From AP-15 sp963812675 (GTDB taxonomy: Bacteria; Pseudomonadota; Alphaproteobacteria; ATCC43930; CGMCC-115725), in contig CAWEWR010000011.1 in the NCBI GenBank assembly GCA_963812675.1, positions 367,766-431,765 on the forward strand: a stretch of DNA of 64,000 bases. Direction: 5' to 3'. A program made the position numbers and the translations under genes. The notes beneath the pieces are model-generated. The model worked only from the letters and a program-made list of their open reading frames with translations, ran no database searches and was not told the DNA's origin. Shown here one piece after another: positions 7,963-16,036 of the stretch. Numbering within the stretch: position 1 is the stretch's first letter; every line of letters starts with the position of its first letter.

Positions 7963-9660
7963 TCAGCCTGCGAGCAGTTTCTGCTGCTCCGTCCAGTCCA
8001 GCGGCAGATCGAGTTCGGTCAGCCGCGTCGCCGTGAGCGCGACGGGTTGCCGGCCCTGCAAGATCGCCTCGATCAGCTCCGGGCTCAAGAAGGCGAGGCC
8101 AATGAGACGGCGAATGTAGCGCCGGGAAATGCCGTCACGCTTGGCCAACTCCTGGAGCGATCGGGCGCGGCCGCTGACGAGCTCCTCAAACCACGCGCGC
8201 CCCCGCGCAATCGCCTTGATCAGCGCCGGATCACATCTCGAGCTGTGCTTCTGCGGCGCTAATCCGGGCAGCACCAATTTGGTTTCGGCACCGCGCCGCG
8301 TGAAGGCGACTGCCGCCGTCAGTTCGACAGCGCTGTCACTCGCAGCCTCCGATGCGGATGACGCGACATCCTCGCCCAACAGAAGGCCGCGCCGCAGCTT
8401 GATGATGATCGTCTTCTCATCGACGATGATCTTCTTGACGAGCTCGCGAACGAGCTTTGCTCGGTCCCCCGGTGAGCCACCTAGCGCTGCTGCCATACGG
8501 GCCGCCCGACCGAGCAGTTTCCGAACCTGGTCGCTCGGCATGCCGGCGGCGCCAATCCGCTCGACCAAGCTCGCCGGGCTGGTCAGCGCGTCGGCCAGGA
8601 TCCGCATCACGGCCTCCTCGATCTCCCTGGCGGCGAGCCGCCAGCCTTCGCGATCCGTTCCGGCATCGGTGATCAGCGCAGCCGAGACGTAGTAGCGATA
8701 GCGTCGGCCCTTCTTGACGGCGTGTGATGGCGTGAGCCGCTCCCCCCGAGCATCGACCAGCAGGCCGGCCAGCAAGCTCGGCTCGGCGGCTTTGGTCTTG
8801 CGCCGATGGTTGCTCGTGTTGGCTGCGAGCTGGTCCCGAACAGTGGACCAGCTCTCATCGTCGATCAGGGCCGCCTGCTGACCGGGGTGGAGTTCACCCT
8901 TGTGAGCTATGTGGCCGGTGTAAATTGGGTTCGAGAGCAGTGTGTAGAGATGACCGCGCGAGAAGGGTTTGCCGCCGCGCTCGGTGCCATTCGTTGTCGT
9001 GCTGCATTTCGTGCGAAGCCCGAGACGGTCGGCCTCCTCCTTGACCCGGCGCACGCAGCCGAATTCACGATAGAGAGCGAAGATGCGGCGTACGGTCTCG
9101 CCCTCGGCTGGGTTGATGACGAGCGTGCGCTCGCTTGCGTCATAGCCCAGCGGCACGTTGCCGCCCATCCACATGCCCTTCTTCTTCGATGCGGCGATCT
9201 TGTCGCGAATGCGTTCGCCGGTGACCTCCCGCTCGAACTGAGCAAAGGACAACAGCACGTTGAGCGTCAGACGCCCCATCGAGCTGGTCGTGTTGAATTG
9301 CTGGGTCACCGAAACGAACGACACACCCTGTGCGTCGAAGAGCTCGACCAGCCGGGCAAAATCGGCGAGCGAGCGGGTCAGCCGGTCGACCTTGTAGACA
9401 ACGACGATGTCGATCCGGCCGGCCCGGATATCGGCGAGCAGGCTTTGCAGCGCTGGCCGCTCCATAGTGCCGCCCGAGAACCCGCCATCGTCATAGCGGT
9501 TTCTCGCCAACAGCCAACCCTCGTGCTGCTGGCTGCGAATGTAGGCCTCGCAGGCTTCGCGCTGCGCCGCGAGCGAATTGAATTCCTGCTCCAGCCCTTC
9601 CTCGGAGGATTTGCGGGTGTAGATCGCGCAACGCTTGCGGCCGGTGTCAGCCCGCGGCAT
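7963..9660 (-). CDS. large serine recombinase (resolvase/invertase type), 565 aa
   Basis: A site-specific DNA recombinase. The N-terminal catalytic domain (about 10-155) has the family signature YTRKSSEEGLEQEFNSLAAQ with the nucleophile Ser, then DDGGFSGGTMERPAL and the conserved VVYKVDRLTRS. A Recombinase domain follows (about 165-300, NVPLGYD, GHLYTLLSNPIYTGHIAHKG), and a basic C-terminal region holds a helix-turn-helix-like segment (LQELAKRDGISRRYIRRLIG). The full length is normal for the large serine recombinases of integrative elements. Its start overlaps the stop of the DUF2924 gene by 14 bases, so it is translated as the last gene of a DUF3489-DUF2924-recombinase operon. This suggests it mobilises, or once mobilised, the element. 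Confidence 0.93.
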   Translation of the reverse strand: MPRADTGRKRCAIYTRKSSEEGLEQEFNSLAAQREACEAYIRSQQHEGWLLARNRYDDGGFSGGTMERPALQSLLADIRAGRIDIVVVYKVDRLTRSLADFARLVELFDAQGVSFVSVTQQFNTTSSMGRLTLNVLLSFAQFEREVTGERIRDKIAASKKKGMWMGGNVPLGYDASERTLVINPAEGETVRRIFALYREFGCVRRVKEEADRLGLRTKCSTTTNGTERGGKPFSRGHLYTLLSNPIYTGHIAHKGELHPGQQAALIDDESWSTVRDQLAANTSNHRRKTKAAEPSLLAGLLVDARGERLTPSHAVKKGRRYRYYVSAALITDAGTDREGWRLAAREIEEAVMRILADALTSPASLVERIGAAGMPSDQVRKLLGRAARMAAALGGSPGDRAKLVRELVKKIIVDEKTIIIKLRRGLLLGEDVASSASEAASDSAVELTAAVAFTRRGAETKLVLPGLAPQKHSSRCDPALIKAIARGRAWFEELVSGRARSLQELAKRDGISRRYIRRLIGLAFLSPELIEAILQGRQPVALTATRLTELDLPLDWTEQQKLLAG

Positions 9661-10171
9661 TGCTGCTCTCCATCGCGTCGCCGGCTGGGTGGGCTGGTTG
9701 CGGGGAACGGAGAGTAGCAGACCGCTTTGGCTTCAACCCGAAGAAGAGCGGCCCCGACCACGCCGTGCCGGTGATCTTTCGCGCGATCGCGGAAAGCGAG
9801 CCGTAGCACGTGGTCTGCCAGGAGAAGCCGTCATCGAGCACCAGCACGTCATAGGTTCGACCCTGCCATTCCCGCATGAGCCGGGTTCCGGGCTTCAGCT
9901 CGGGGCGAGGAGGCGTGTTGGCTGCTCCGGTTTGCTTGAACCGCTGTGCAATTTGGCGGAGGAGGCGCTGCGGCCCCGGGCGCAGCCCGCCAAGAGCGAC
10001 TTCCTGCATCCGGTATGCGACAGCTCGCACCAGCAGTTCGCGGCTGAGGTGCGGTGATGCCTCGGCTTTGTAGAGAGCGCGCCAATGCTGCCGAAGCTCG
10101 CCGAGGCCGAGCTTGGGGAGGCGCAAGAGCGCCTCCCGGCAAGCCGTTGCATCTTGGATCGCGCGCCTCAT
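9647..10171 (-). CDS. DUF2924 family protein
   Basis: A 174-residue basic protein of the DUF2924 family, recognised by the segment LGELRQHWRALYKAEASPHL, followed by SRELLVRAVAYRMQE, and a later LKPGTRLMREWQGRTYDVLV. The start at 10171 is chosen because its ATG overlaps the DUF3489 stop as ATGA, implying translational coupling; a longer frame reaching 10498 would run through the upstream gene. The family is found next to large serine recombinases in alphaproteobacteria and its basic nature suggests DNA binding or a recombination directionality role; that role is inferred. Confidence 0.85.
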   Translation of the reverse strand: MRRAIQDATACREALLRLPKLGLGELRQHWRALYKAEASPHLSRELLVRAVAYRMQEVALGGLRPGPQRLLRQIAQRFKQTGAANTPPRPELKPGTRLMREWQGRTYDVLVLDDGFSWQTTCYGSLSAIARKITGTAWSGPLFFGLKPKRSATLRSPQPAHPAGDAMESSNAAG

Positions 10172-10638
10172 GCCGGCTCCGGGGCGGCGATGCGATAGAC
10201 CCGGCCGCGCTCCTCCGTCGCTGAGCCGAGGGTCAGCCCAAGCTTCTTCTTCAGAGTTCCGGAGAACAGCCCCCGGACCGTGTGCCGCTGCCAACCCATC
10301 ACGCTCGCGACTTCGTCGACAGTCGCGCCCTCGGGTCGGTGCAGCATCGCGATCACCGCCTCCTGCTTCGACCGGGGCTTTGTGTCGGACGGTTGGTCCG
10401 GGTCCGGCAAGGCCTCGATCGCCGACCACAGCTGATCGATCAACGCGTCGCGGTCGCCGACCTTCTTTCGCTTCTCGACACCGGGCAGAGCGTTCCACAG
10501 CGCCAGCAGCCGCTTGCTGCTGAGCTGGGCTGCGTGCAGTTCCTCGTTCGATGCGACGATAATCTCGCCCTCATTCACTGCGGCCGGGGCCTCGCGGCAT
10601 AGGGTGATTCCGTCATTGCCAACGATGTAGACGCGCAT
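10168..10638 (-). CDS. DUF3489 family protein
   Basis: A 156-residue protein beginning MRVYIVGNDGITLCREAPAA, with a middle helical region (LLALWNALPGVEKRKKVGDR) and a C-terminal winged-helix-like domain (AVIAMLHRPEGATVDEVASV, then MGWQRHTVRGLFSG). The start at 10638 has a GGAGA ribosome site about 8 bases upstream and matches the start of the paralogue at 50405; a longer frame to 10764 runs into the conserved promoter segment. As the first gene of the operon with DUF2924 and the recombinase it is a likely DNA-binding regulator. The family has no assigned function. Confidence 0.87.
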   Translation of the reverse strand: MRVYIVGNDGITLCREAPAAVNEGEIIVASNEELHAAQLSSKRLLALWNALPGVEKRKKVGDRDALIDQLWSAIEALPDPDQPSDTKPRSKQEAVIAMLHRPEGATVDEVASVMGWQRHTVRGLFSGTLKKKLGLTLGSATEERGRVYRIAAPEPA

Positions 10639-10752
10639 GGGTGGGTCTCCTGCTGGCGTCGGCCCAGTGCCGACGGTGACCACACTCACGCTCTCGTCGC
10701 GGCGCAAAGCCACTCCTTTCCGGATAATCTTGTGGCGTTGTTGGGCGCGATC

Positions 10753-10770
10753 CGAGCATGGCATTGCTCG
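10753..10770 (-). promoter_or_regulatory. candidate operator/promoter region of DUF3489 operon
   Basis: A palindrome, CGAGCA-TGGCAT-TGCTCG, lies 115 bases upstream of the DUF3489 start. It sits inside a stretch of about 60 bases (10715-10775) that is conserved upstream of the second DUF3489 gene at 50405, including the string TTGTGGCGTTGTT. Conservation of non-coding DNA between two paralogous loci points to a promoter and operator or to an element end. Confidence 0.5.
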
Positions 10771-11073
10771 ACTGAGACGGATGATCCACGTCGGCGTAGT
10801 TTGTTATGGAGCGCCGGCCGATCCAAGGGCTCGAACCGTCCAGTGCTGGGACCCGCGCTACCGGTTCAGTGAAAAGGTCCAATCGCCCTAGTCAATTCGG
10901 CCTAATCAAAGATAATCGGACGTTCTTTCTGTCGACAGGGCAGCCCCAATGGCCGAAGTATAAAATCGTGCCGTCGTCGTTCAGAAATCAGGGCCTAGCT
11001 CCAACTGTTACTCCGGGAAAGCAGCAGCTGCCCGGTGGGATCGTCCACCTGTGCTAGAGAGGAGACCGTGCCA
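10771..11073. other. intergenic region, no gene recognised
   Basis: About 300 bases between the divergent DUF3489 operon and the small plus-strand gene at 11074. Open frames here are short and unsupported. A GAGAGGAGACC ribosome site for the downstream gene lies at its right end. Confidence 0.5.
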
Positions 11074-11346
11074 ATGCATTCCCAACCCTTGCGGGGCGAG
11101 GCAAGCCGTCGGCGTGCGGAGGAGCAGTTCAAGACAACAAAAAAAGTCAATGCCGAAACTAAGGTCAACACCCCACGGCAAGTCGAGGCCGAGAAAACGG
11201 CGCGCCTGCGCGCACTTCGGCTAGCCAAGGAAGTAGCCGACAAGGATACTGCAAATCGCGACGCGGCGGCAGCAAAGGCCCGTAGATCTGAGCCGCGTCG
11301 GCGCGTTCCAGGACCTCGGGCTTCAAGTCCGTCAGAGCGCAAGTAA
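11074..11346 (+). CDS. small highly charged helical protein, 90 aa
   Basis: The protein starts MHSQPLRGEASRRRAEEQFK and continues as a Lys/Glu/Ala-rich helix (AEKTARLRALRLAKEVADKD) with an Arg-rich tail. It matches the shape of a widespread small hypothetical protein of Bradyrhizobium-like genomes whose usual core is EEQFK...ARTARLRALRLAKEAAD. The ATG at 11074 is chosen because GGAGA lies 9 bases upstream. No domain with known function is present; it might bind nucleic acid. An antisense frame across the same bases (10995-11486) is Ser/Arg-rich and is judged a shadow. Confidence 0.65.
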   Translation: MHSQPLRGEASRRRAEEQFKTTKKVNAETKVNTPRQVEAEKTARLRALRLAKEVADKDTANRDAAAAKARRSEPRRRVPGPRASSPSERK

Positions 11347-11859
11347 GAGCCCAGGCACCAACGTCCGCGACGGGCCGAGAGCGGGTGGGTGTGGGTCGGT
11401 GTGGGTTTGAGGCCGGCCGGATTGCGGACGGGGCGGACCATACTTGGCCTGCGCCGCGACGCGGCCCTGCCGGTCCGGCAGAACACGCGCCAACGGAGGC
11501 AGGGCGGCGCCCCCTCCCTTAGCCCTTATCGTTGCTTCACGAAATCGGATCGTAATGGCAGCAGCAAGTTTCGACAGTCATGAGCATATCGGCTTTGGTC
11601 ATCATCCCGCCGTCAGGCCGCGCCATCGTCCTGGCGCACTTCGGGTCTACGGGTTCTCAGATGGCGTGAGACGGCGCGTATCGTGCAGAAATAGCCGACA
11701 AGGTCTGGATCAAGCGACAAGCATCCTGGGTGTTACAGCCCTAGAGGTCAAGCGCCATGCGCATAACGTATATCTTAGTGATCACTTAATTCAGATTTAT
11801 CGCGCAACTTCGGCAAAATTTTGCCTTAGCATGACCCGCCGGGTCTACAAAGCTTCGCC
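11347..11859. other. intergenic region, no gene recognised
   Basis: About 510 bases after the small charged protein. It holds a GT-rich run near 11385-11410 and an AT-richer segment near 11760-11830 that may carry the promoter for the GH3 gene. Open frames present on the plus strand have no recognisable features. Confidence 0.4.
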
Positions 11860-13026
11860 ATGACCGGATCCGGAGAAACCACCGACCGCCGCCTCATTTT
11901 GGCTTCCGTCTTTGGGCTGGCGGCTGACGCCTTCGCGCGCCGCCGCTCGCCGGTTCGGGAGGTTAAAGCGCCCAATACCTCAGATAGCCTCCCGCTCGAT
12001 AGAATGATCGGCGAAATGATTGTGATGGGATTTTGGGGCTCGGACCCGATGTCCCGAGGCGCGCGGGGCATTTCCGACTGGCTGCGGGATGGTTTAGTCG
12101 GAGGTGTCATATTCTTCGAGGAAAACTTACCCTCACCCCGCACAGCGATGGACCTTATAGAGGTCTTTCGCGAGGCAGCAGGCGGATCAACACCTCTCCT
12201 ATGTTTGGACCAGGAGGGCGGTGCGGTGGCACGGCTTCGCGCCGAGCGAGGTTTTGACCCGCTACCTGCGGCGAGATCGGTAGGCGCTATTTCGCACCGG
12301 GCCGCTGAGGCTCTTTATAATCGGACGGCGGGTGAATTACATCGTCTCGGCTTCAATACGAACTTGGGGCCTGTCGTGGATCTTGCATTGAATCCCGACA
12401 ACCTTGTGATAGAGGGGCTAGGCCGCAGCTTCGGCGCCAACCCTGGGATGGTGGTTGAGTACGCGAAAGCGTTCATCGACGCGCATCGTCGGAACCGCAT
12501 TCTAACCGCTCTCAAGCACTTCCCCGGACAGGGCTCCGCCAACGTAGATACCCATCGCTCACTAGCAAATATCACTGGCACGTGGAGCCGCGACGAGCTA
12601 CGCCCGTTTTCCGAACTGACTAAAGGCGGCTATGCGGATATGATCATGGTGGGCCACCTGGTGCATGCCGATCTCACTGAGCCCGGCCGTCCAGCGTCGC
12701 TCTCCCCGCGCGCCGTTAAAGGCCTGCTGCGAACCACGTTGGGGTACGACGGTGCGGTAGTTTCCGACGATATGCAAATGGGCGCACTCACGCGGTTCTT
12801 CCTACCGGACGACAGCATCCTCTTCGGTATCGAAGCCGGTCTCGACCTCTTCATCTATTCCAATCGCCAGCATCCGGATCCCCAAATGCCAGCACGATTC
12901 CACCGCGTAGTTAAAGCCGCTGTCGAAAGCGATCGCGTACCACGAGCCCGTATTGAAGAGAGCGTTCGCAGGATTTCAACCCTAAAGCAATCGATTAATA
13001 TGTGGAGCGAAAGTTGGATAAAATAG
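11860..13026 (+). CDS. glycoside hydrolase family 3 protein (NagZ-like beta-N-acetylhexosaminidase)
   Basis: A 388-residue single-domain GH3 protein. Hallmarks of NagZ-type enzymes are present: LLCLDQEGGAVARLR (about 110), NLGPVVDLALNP (about 168), the KHFPGQGSANVDTHRS loop (about 211) whose Asp-His pair serves as general acid/base in this subfamily, and VVSDDMQMGAL (about 302) with the nucleophile Asp. NagZ removes terminal N-acetylglucosamine from muropeptides during cell-wall recycling in the cytoplasm. The N-terminal 45 residues are unusual and lack a clear signal peptide, so the true start may be the Met near residue 49 (MIGEMIVMGF), although that would trim only non-conserved residues. 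It stands alone, with no other cell-wall genes nearby, and a convergent gene follows 50 bases away. Confidence 0.88.
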   Translation: MTGSGETTDRRLILASVFGLAADAFARRRSPVREVKAPNTSDSLPLDRMIGEMIVMGFWGSDPMSRGARGISDWLRDGLVGGVIFFEENLPSPRTAMDLIEVFREAAGGSTPLLCLDQEGGAVARLRAERGFDPLPAARSVGAISHRAAEALYNRTAGELHRLGFNTNLGPVVDLALNPDNLVIEGLGRSFGANPGMVVEYAKAFIDAHRRNRILTALKHFPGQGSANVDTHRSLANITGTWSRDELRPFSELTKGGYADMIMVGHLVHADLTEPGRPASLSPRAVKGLLRTTLGYDGAVVSDDMQMGALTRFFLPDDSILFGIEAGLDLFIYSNRQHPDPQMPARFHRVVKAAVESDRVPRARIEESVRRISTLKQSINMWSESWIK

Positions 13027-13075
13027 TCTCGTATCAGTCGAGTGCCGCCTGTAGAATAAATTACTGTCGCGCCTT

Positions 13076-14869
13076 TTAGCGACCAGATACGTTTCGACCT
13101 TCAACGATGCCGGTAACCGCTGGCTCGGAGGACGGCGCAAGCCCGCCGATGAAATTTTTCGGAATGCAGGTCAGCCTTTGGCGGTTATAGGTGTATCCTG
13201 CGCATCCACTGTCAGCGACACAGATGCTCTCGCAGTCTCTGATGCTCACCCCCGAAATCCATTCACCTCGATCGTTACCGGACGCATCCATGTTTGGATA
13301 CTGCCGAACGCGAGCCGTAAGGGTCGGAACCGTCGGTGGGGCGGCTCGGTCCGTTATGACCCCCGTCATGGCTGCGTCTTCTGAACGTATCAACGGCGCG
13401 ATCCGGCTCTTTGGAATACAGACGTGACGAAGGATATTAAAGGTGAATCCAACGCAGTTAGGGTCCGAGAGACATTTCTGCACGCAATCGTCAGCCTTGG
13501 ACACATCCCGAACCCATCCGTCTCGGCCGCCCAGGTCATTTCCCGGCGCATCCATGTCGGGATACCACCGAACTGGTGAAGTCGGGCTGTTCGGCGCACC
13601 GGGCGGGGATGAAGGGGCTGCTGGGCTCACGGAGGGGCCCGCGGGCGGATCCGAGTAGCTATTCCAGCCCCCTCTGTATTCGGCTTCGGCTTTTCGCCTG
13701 ATGTCCATAGGTGTCAGAATCGCCTGTGCTCTTGCGCATCCCTCAATAAAATCTCGAGTATATCCTTGAGTATAGCACGATCCCGGCTTCGCCAAACTTC
13801 GTTGTGCCGACCAATAATAGGCCCCATCTCGATATTCGCCGATGAGGCTCGCAAACCACTGTTCCCACGTCCGACGGTCCGCGAGGCCTTGTTGGAACGC
13901 TGCGGAAGTCTCCGGTTTTTGCGCTTCCGGCGGAGGTGAAGGCGTTGGCTTTTGCGGCTCGATTGGCTTTACTCTGTAGTCCTTCGGATCCCCAGGGTTG
14001 AGCCAAGTAAATCCAGGAGCGGGATGCCATTCGCCCTCCGTCTGGCCCGATATGATATTAGGATACTCGTCAGAAGCACGCCCGGGGATCCATTTCACCC
14101 TGAAGTCACCCGGCGGTGGAGGATTATTCGCCCACATATACCCGTCGGCCGGGCGCCATCGCCCCTCTGTCTGGCTGGTCTCAAGATGAGGATACCTATT
14201 CGAGGGCTGGCCGACCGTCCACCGCACTCTCAGATCACCGGGTACGTGAGGACTGGCCATCCACACATATCCGTCTTCGGGATGCCATTCGCCGTCCGAG
14301 CCTTTGAAGACATGTGATGGAGGCGGAGATTGCAGGGAGGTAAATATTGCCAAGCCCACTACAATTAGTGCAATCGCCCCTAACCAGAGCCACCACCTCG
14401 GACGTGGTGGCTGTGGCTGGCGCTGTGGTGGTGGAGGCGGTGGCTGTGGCTGGCGCTGTGGTGGTGGAGGCGGTGGCTGTGGCTGGCGCTGTGGTGGTGG
14501 AGGCGGCGGCTGTGGCTGTGGCGGCGGCTGTGGCTGGCGCTGTGGCCGTGGTGGCGGCGAGGCGACGACGCCCATCGCCAATGCCCAACTTTCGACCGCC
14601 CACCGCGCCGCTTCCTGCGTCAACGCCAAGTCGGTCAGCCGCCTGACAAGCTGCTCCGACTTGACCAGTGCTAAGGGCGGTGACGAGGAACTGGTCAGTT
14701 CCTGCGGCACGCGCTCCTTCAGCGCATCGACCAGTACGCGGGGCTTCCAGTCCCATTGCGGGCAAAGGTCACGAAGCAACGCCTCGAACCGTCTCGGATC
14801 GTCGATAATTCCTTCGCCATAGTCGCGGATCAATCTAACCAGGACTTGGCGGGGATCGTCGAACATCAC
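13076..14869 (-). CDS. membrane protein with proline-rich linker, W-x-P-x-D/A-G-Y/F repeats and two PAN domains, 597 aa
   Basis: Last gene of the VWA/kinase/PP2C operon. Residues 1-105 form a helical domain (DDPRRFEALLRDLCPQWDWK, and LTDLALTQEAARWAVESWAL) seen at the N-termini of other bacterial signalling proteins. A Pro/Gln linker (about 108-160) contains an 11-residue repeat. A single transmembrane helix follows (about 161-183, LWLGAIALIVVGLAIF). Then come three repeats around WHPEDGYVW, WRPADGYMW and WHPAPGFTW (about 195-310), a helical region, and two Cys-rich PAN/apple-like modules (about 446-515 and 525-590) with C-x3-C-x5-C and C-x3-C-x5-C patterns and YPDMDAPGND / YPNMDASGND motifs. 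The topology puts the kinase-linked N-terminus inside and the PAN modules outside. PAN modules bind protein or sugar, so it may be the surface sensor or effector of the cassette. It lies 73 bases after the PP2C gene. Confidence 0.8.
   Translation of the reverse strand: MMFDDPRQVLVRLIRDYGEGIIDDPRRFEALLRDLCPQWDWKPRVLVDALKERVPQELTSSSSPPLALVKSEQLVRRLTDLALTQEAARWAVESWALAMGVVASPPPRPQRQPQPPPQPQPPPPPPQRQPQPPPPPPQRQPQPPPPPPQRQPQPPRPRWWLWLGAIALIVVGLAIFTSLQSPPPSHVFKGSDGEWHPEDGYVWMASPHVPGDLRVRWTVGQPSNRYPHLETSQTEGRWRPADGYMWANNPPPPGDFRVKWIPGRASDEYPNIISGQTEGEWHPAPGFTWLNPGDPKDYRVKPIEPQKPTPSPPPEAQKPETSAAFQQGLADRRTWEQWFASLIGEYRDGAYYWSAQRSLAKPGSCYTQGYTRDFIEGCARAQAILTPMDIRRKAEAEYRGGWNSYSDPPAGPSVSPAAPSSPPGAPNSPTSPVRWYPDMDAPGNDLGGRDGWVRDVSKADDCVQKCLSDPNCVGFTFNILRHVCIPKSRIAPLIRSEDAAMTGVITDRAAPPTVPTLTARVRQYPNMDASGNDRGEWISGVSIRDCESICVADSGCAGYTYNRQRLTCIPKNFIGGLAPSSEPAVTGIVEGRNVSGR
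14408..14506 (-). repeat. 33-bp tandem repeat encoding the Pro/Gln linker
   Basis: Three almost perfect 33-base units begin at 14408, 14441 and 14474, with degenerate partial units on either side. Each encodes an 11-residue unit of six Pro followed by QRQPQ on the minus strand. The near identity implies recent expansion and likely length variation between strains. Confidence 0.85.
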
Positions 14870-14942
14870 TTTGCGCCCGTCCTTACACCGGGCTCATTCG
14901 GTATTGATTTTTCTCACAGGAAGTGGGTTTCGGCCCAACTTC

Positions 14943-16022
14943 CTACCTCTGTCCGTTCCCCTCGCTCGATTGGGACGAGCATTGAGCCGATCGGATTGGT
15001 CTCTGGCTCTCCATAATTCGCCGAAGCCAAAGCTGAATACCCCGGTGAAGACGGATTAGCCGCCAAAGCCTTATTAATAGCTTCGTCCGGGTTTCGGCAG
15101 TGTCGCCGCGAAGCGATGAACCCGGAGCGACTGCGTTACCTGGGTTCGGAGGTTTTTCCGGCTCGGGTTGCGAAGGCAGTTCTTGGTCCTTGCAGACCTG
15201 TAATAGCGGAGCAATGACAATGCCGACGGTAATATCATCGCCACTGCCTTTTGCCGTGGTCTCCGAGAGCCACTGCCTAAGATGACCGTTAACATGCTCG
15301 ATGCCGTCGGTCCGGATGAGATCCAAGTAATCGGAGCCGGTCTTTAGAAAATCAGCATCTTCAAATGAATTGGAGTAGCCATCGGTGGATAACATCACGA
15401 GAGCAGGCGGATCGGCTGCGATCGTCTGAAACTGCGTATGAAAATACTTCCGTGCCTCAGGTAAACACAGCGAAGTGGTTTGGTTGGCAATTAGGTTTGG
15501 GTCTGCCCTGATGGCACGCTTCACGTTGCCATTTGGCGACACTGTTAGAATGTCGCCGTCGCCCAGCTGCAAGTACACAATGAAATCCTGCTCCACTAAC
15601 ACCGACAAGAGTGTTGTGCCGTAGGCGATATACCGCGCGGGGTGCTCGGTTATAGTCGCTGCCGGCTCGTCAGTGGCATCACCCACTGGATTGGCATCGA
15701 GGTGGTCGCGAACAGCTTGCTTCCATTGCAGCTCTATGGCAGCTGGCAATCGCTCCATCATCAACGATAACCGGCCGTCTTTCGGCCGATGTTCGGAAAA
15801 TTCGCGGAGGACGTCGACCGCTGTTTTGGTCGCCAACTGGGCACCGATATCGCTGCGAAAATGTTTGTCGCTGCCGTGTCCATCGGCTACCGCTAGGATA
15901 AGCGGAAGGCCGGTGCCTTCATCCGGATACCAGGCTATCGCATCTTGGTTGGGTTTTTCCGCCCTTACGTGCACCGAACCCCGAACGCTCTCGCCTATCA
16001 CGCGCCATTCCGAGGGGTCCAT
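14943..16022 (-). CDS. PP2C-family serine/threonine protein phosphatase, 359 aa
   Basis: A metal-dependent protein phosphatase. Motifs in order: GSVHVRAEKPNQDAIAW (N-terminal Asp), LILAVADGHGSDKHFRSDIG (the DGHG metal motif), YGTTLLSVLV, LQLGDGDI, VMLSTDGYSN (third metal Asp) and GSGDDITVGIV (C-terminal DD). All metal ligands appear present. The start at 16022 (MDPSEWRVIGESVRG) is preferred over a longer frame to 16184, because it leaves a 14-base gap after the kinase stop and the longer version would run through kinase coding sequence. After about residue 265 a Pro-rich tail follows. In the operon it presumably reverses phosphorylation by the adjacent kinase, as in other TerY-P type cassettes. 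Confidence 0.9.
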   Translation of the reverse strand: MDPSEWRVIGESVRGSVHVRAEKPNQDAIAWYPDEGTGLPLILAVADGHGSDKHFRSDIGAQLATKTAVDVLREFSEHRPKDGRLSLMMERLPAAIELQWKQAVRDHLDANPVGDATDEPAATITEHPARYIAYGTTLLSVLVEQDFIVYLQLGDGDILTVSPNGNVKRAIRADPNLIANQTTSLCLPEARKYFHTQFQTIAADPPALVMLSTDGYSNSFEDADFLKTGSDYLDLIRTDGIEHVNGHLRQWLSETTAKGSGDDITVGIVIAPLLQVCKDQELPSQPEPEKPPNPGNAVAPGSSLRGDTAETRTKLLIRLWRLIRLHRGIQLWLRRIMESQRPIRSAQCSSQSSEGNGQR

Positions 16023-16036
16023 CACCGCCTCTCTTG

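Noticed and set aside
9647..10498. Longer start for the DUF2924 gene
   Set aside because: The extension would run through DUF3489 coding sequence in another frame; the ATGA overlap at 10168-10171 and the family start support the shorter form.
10995..11486. 163-residue minus-strand frame
   Set aside because: It lies antisense to the small charged gene at 11074, is Ser/Arg-rich without hydrophobic core, and has no ribosome site. A shadow of high GC.
14304..14822. Gly/Cys-rich plus-strand frame of 172 residues
   Set aside because: It is the complement of the Pro/Gln linker repeat; the Gly-Gly-Cys pattern is an artefact of reading the 33-bp units on the other strand.
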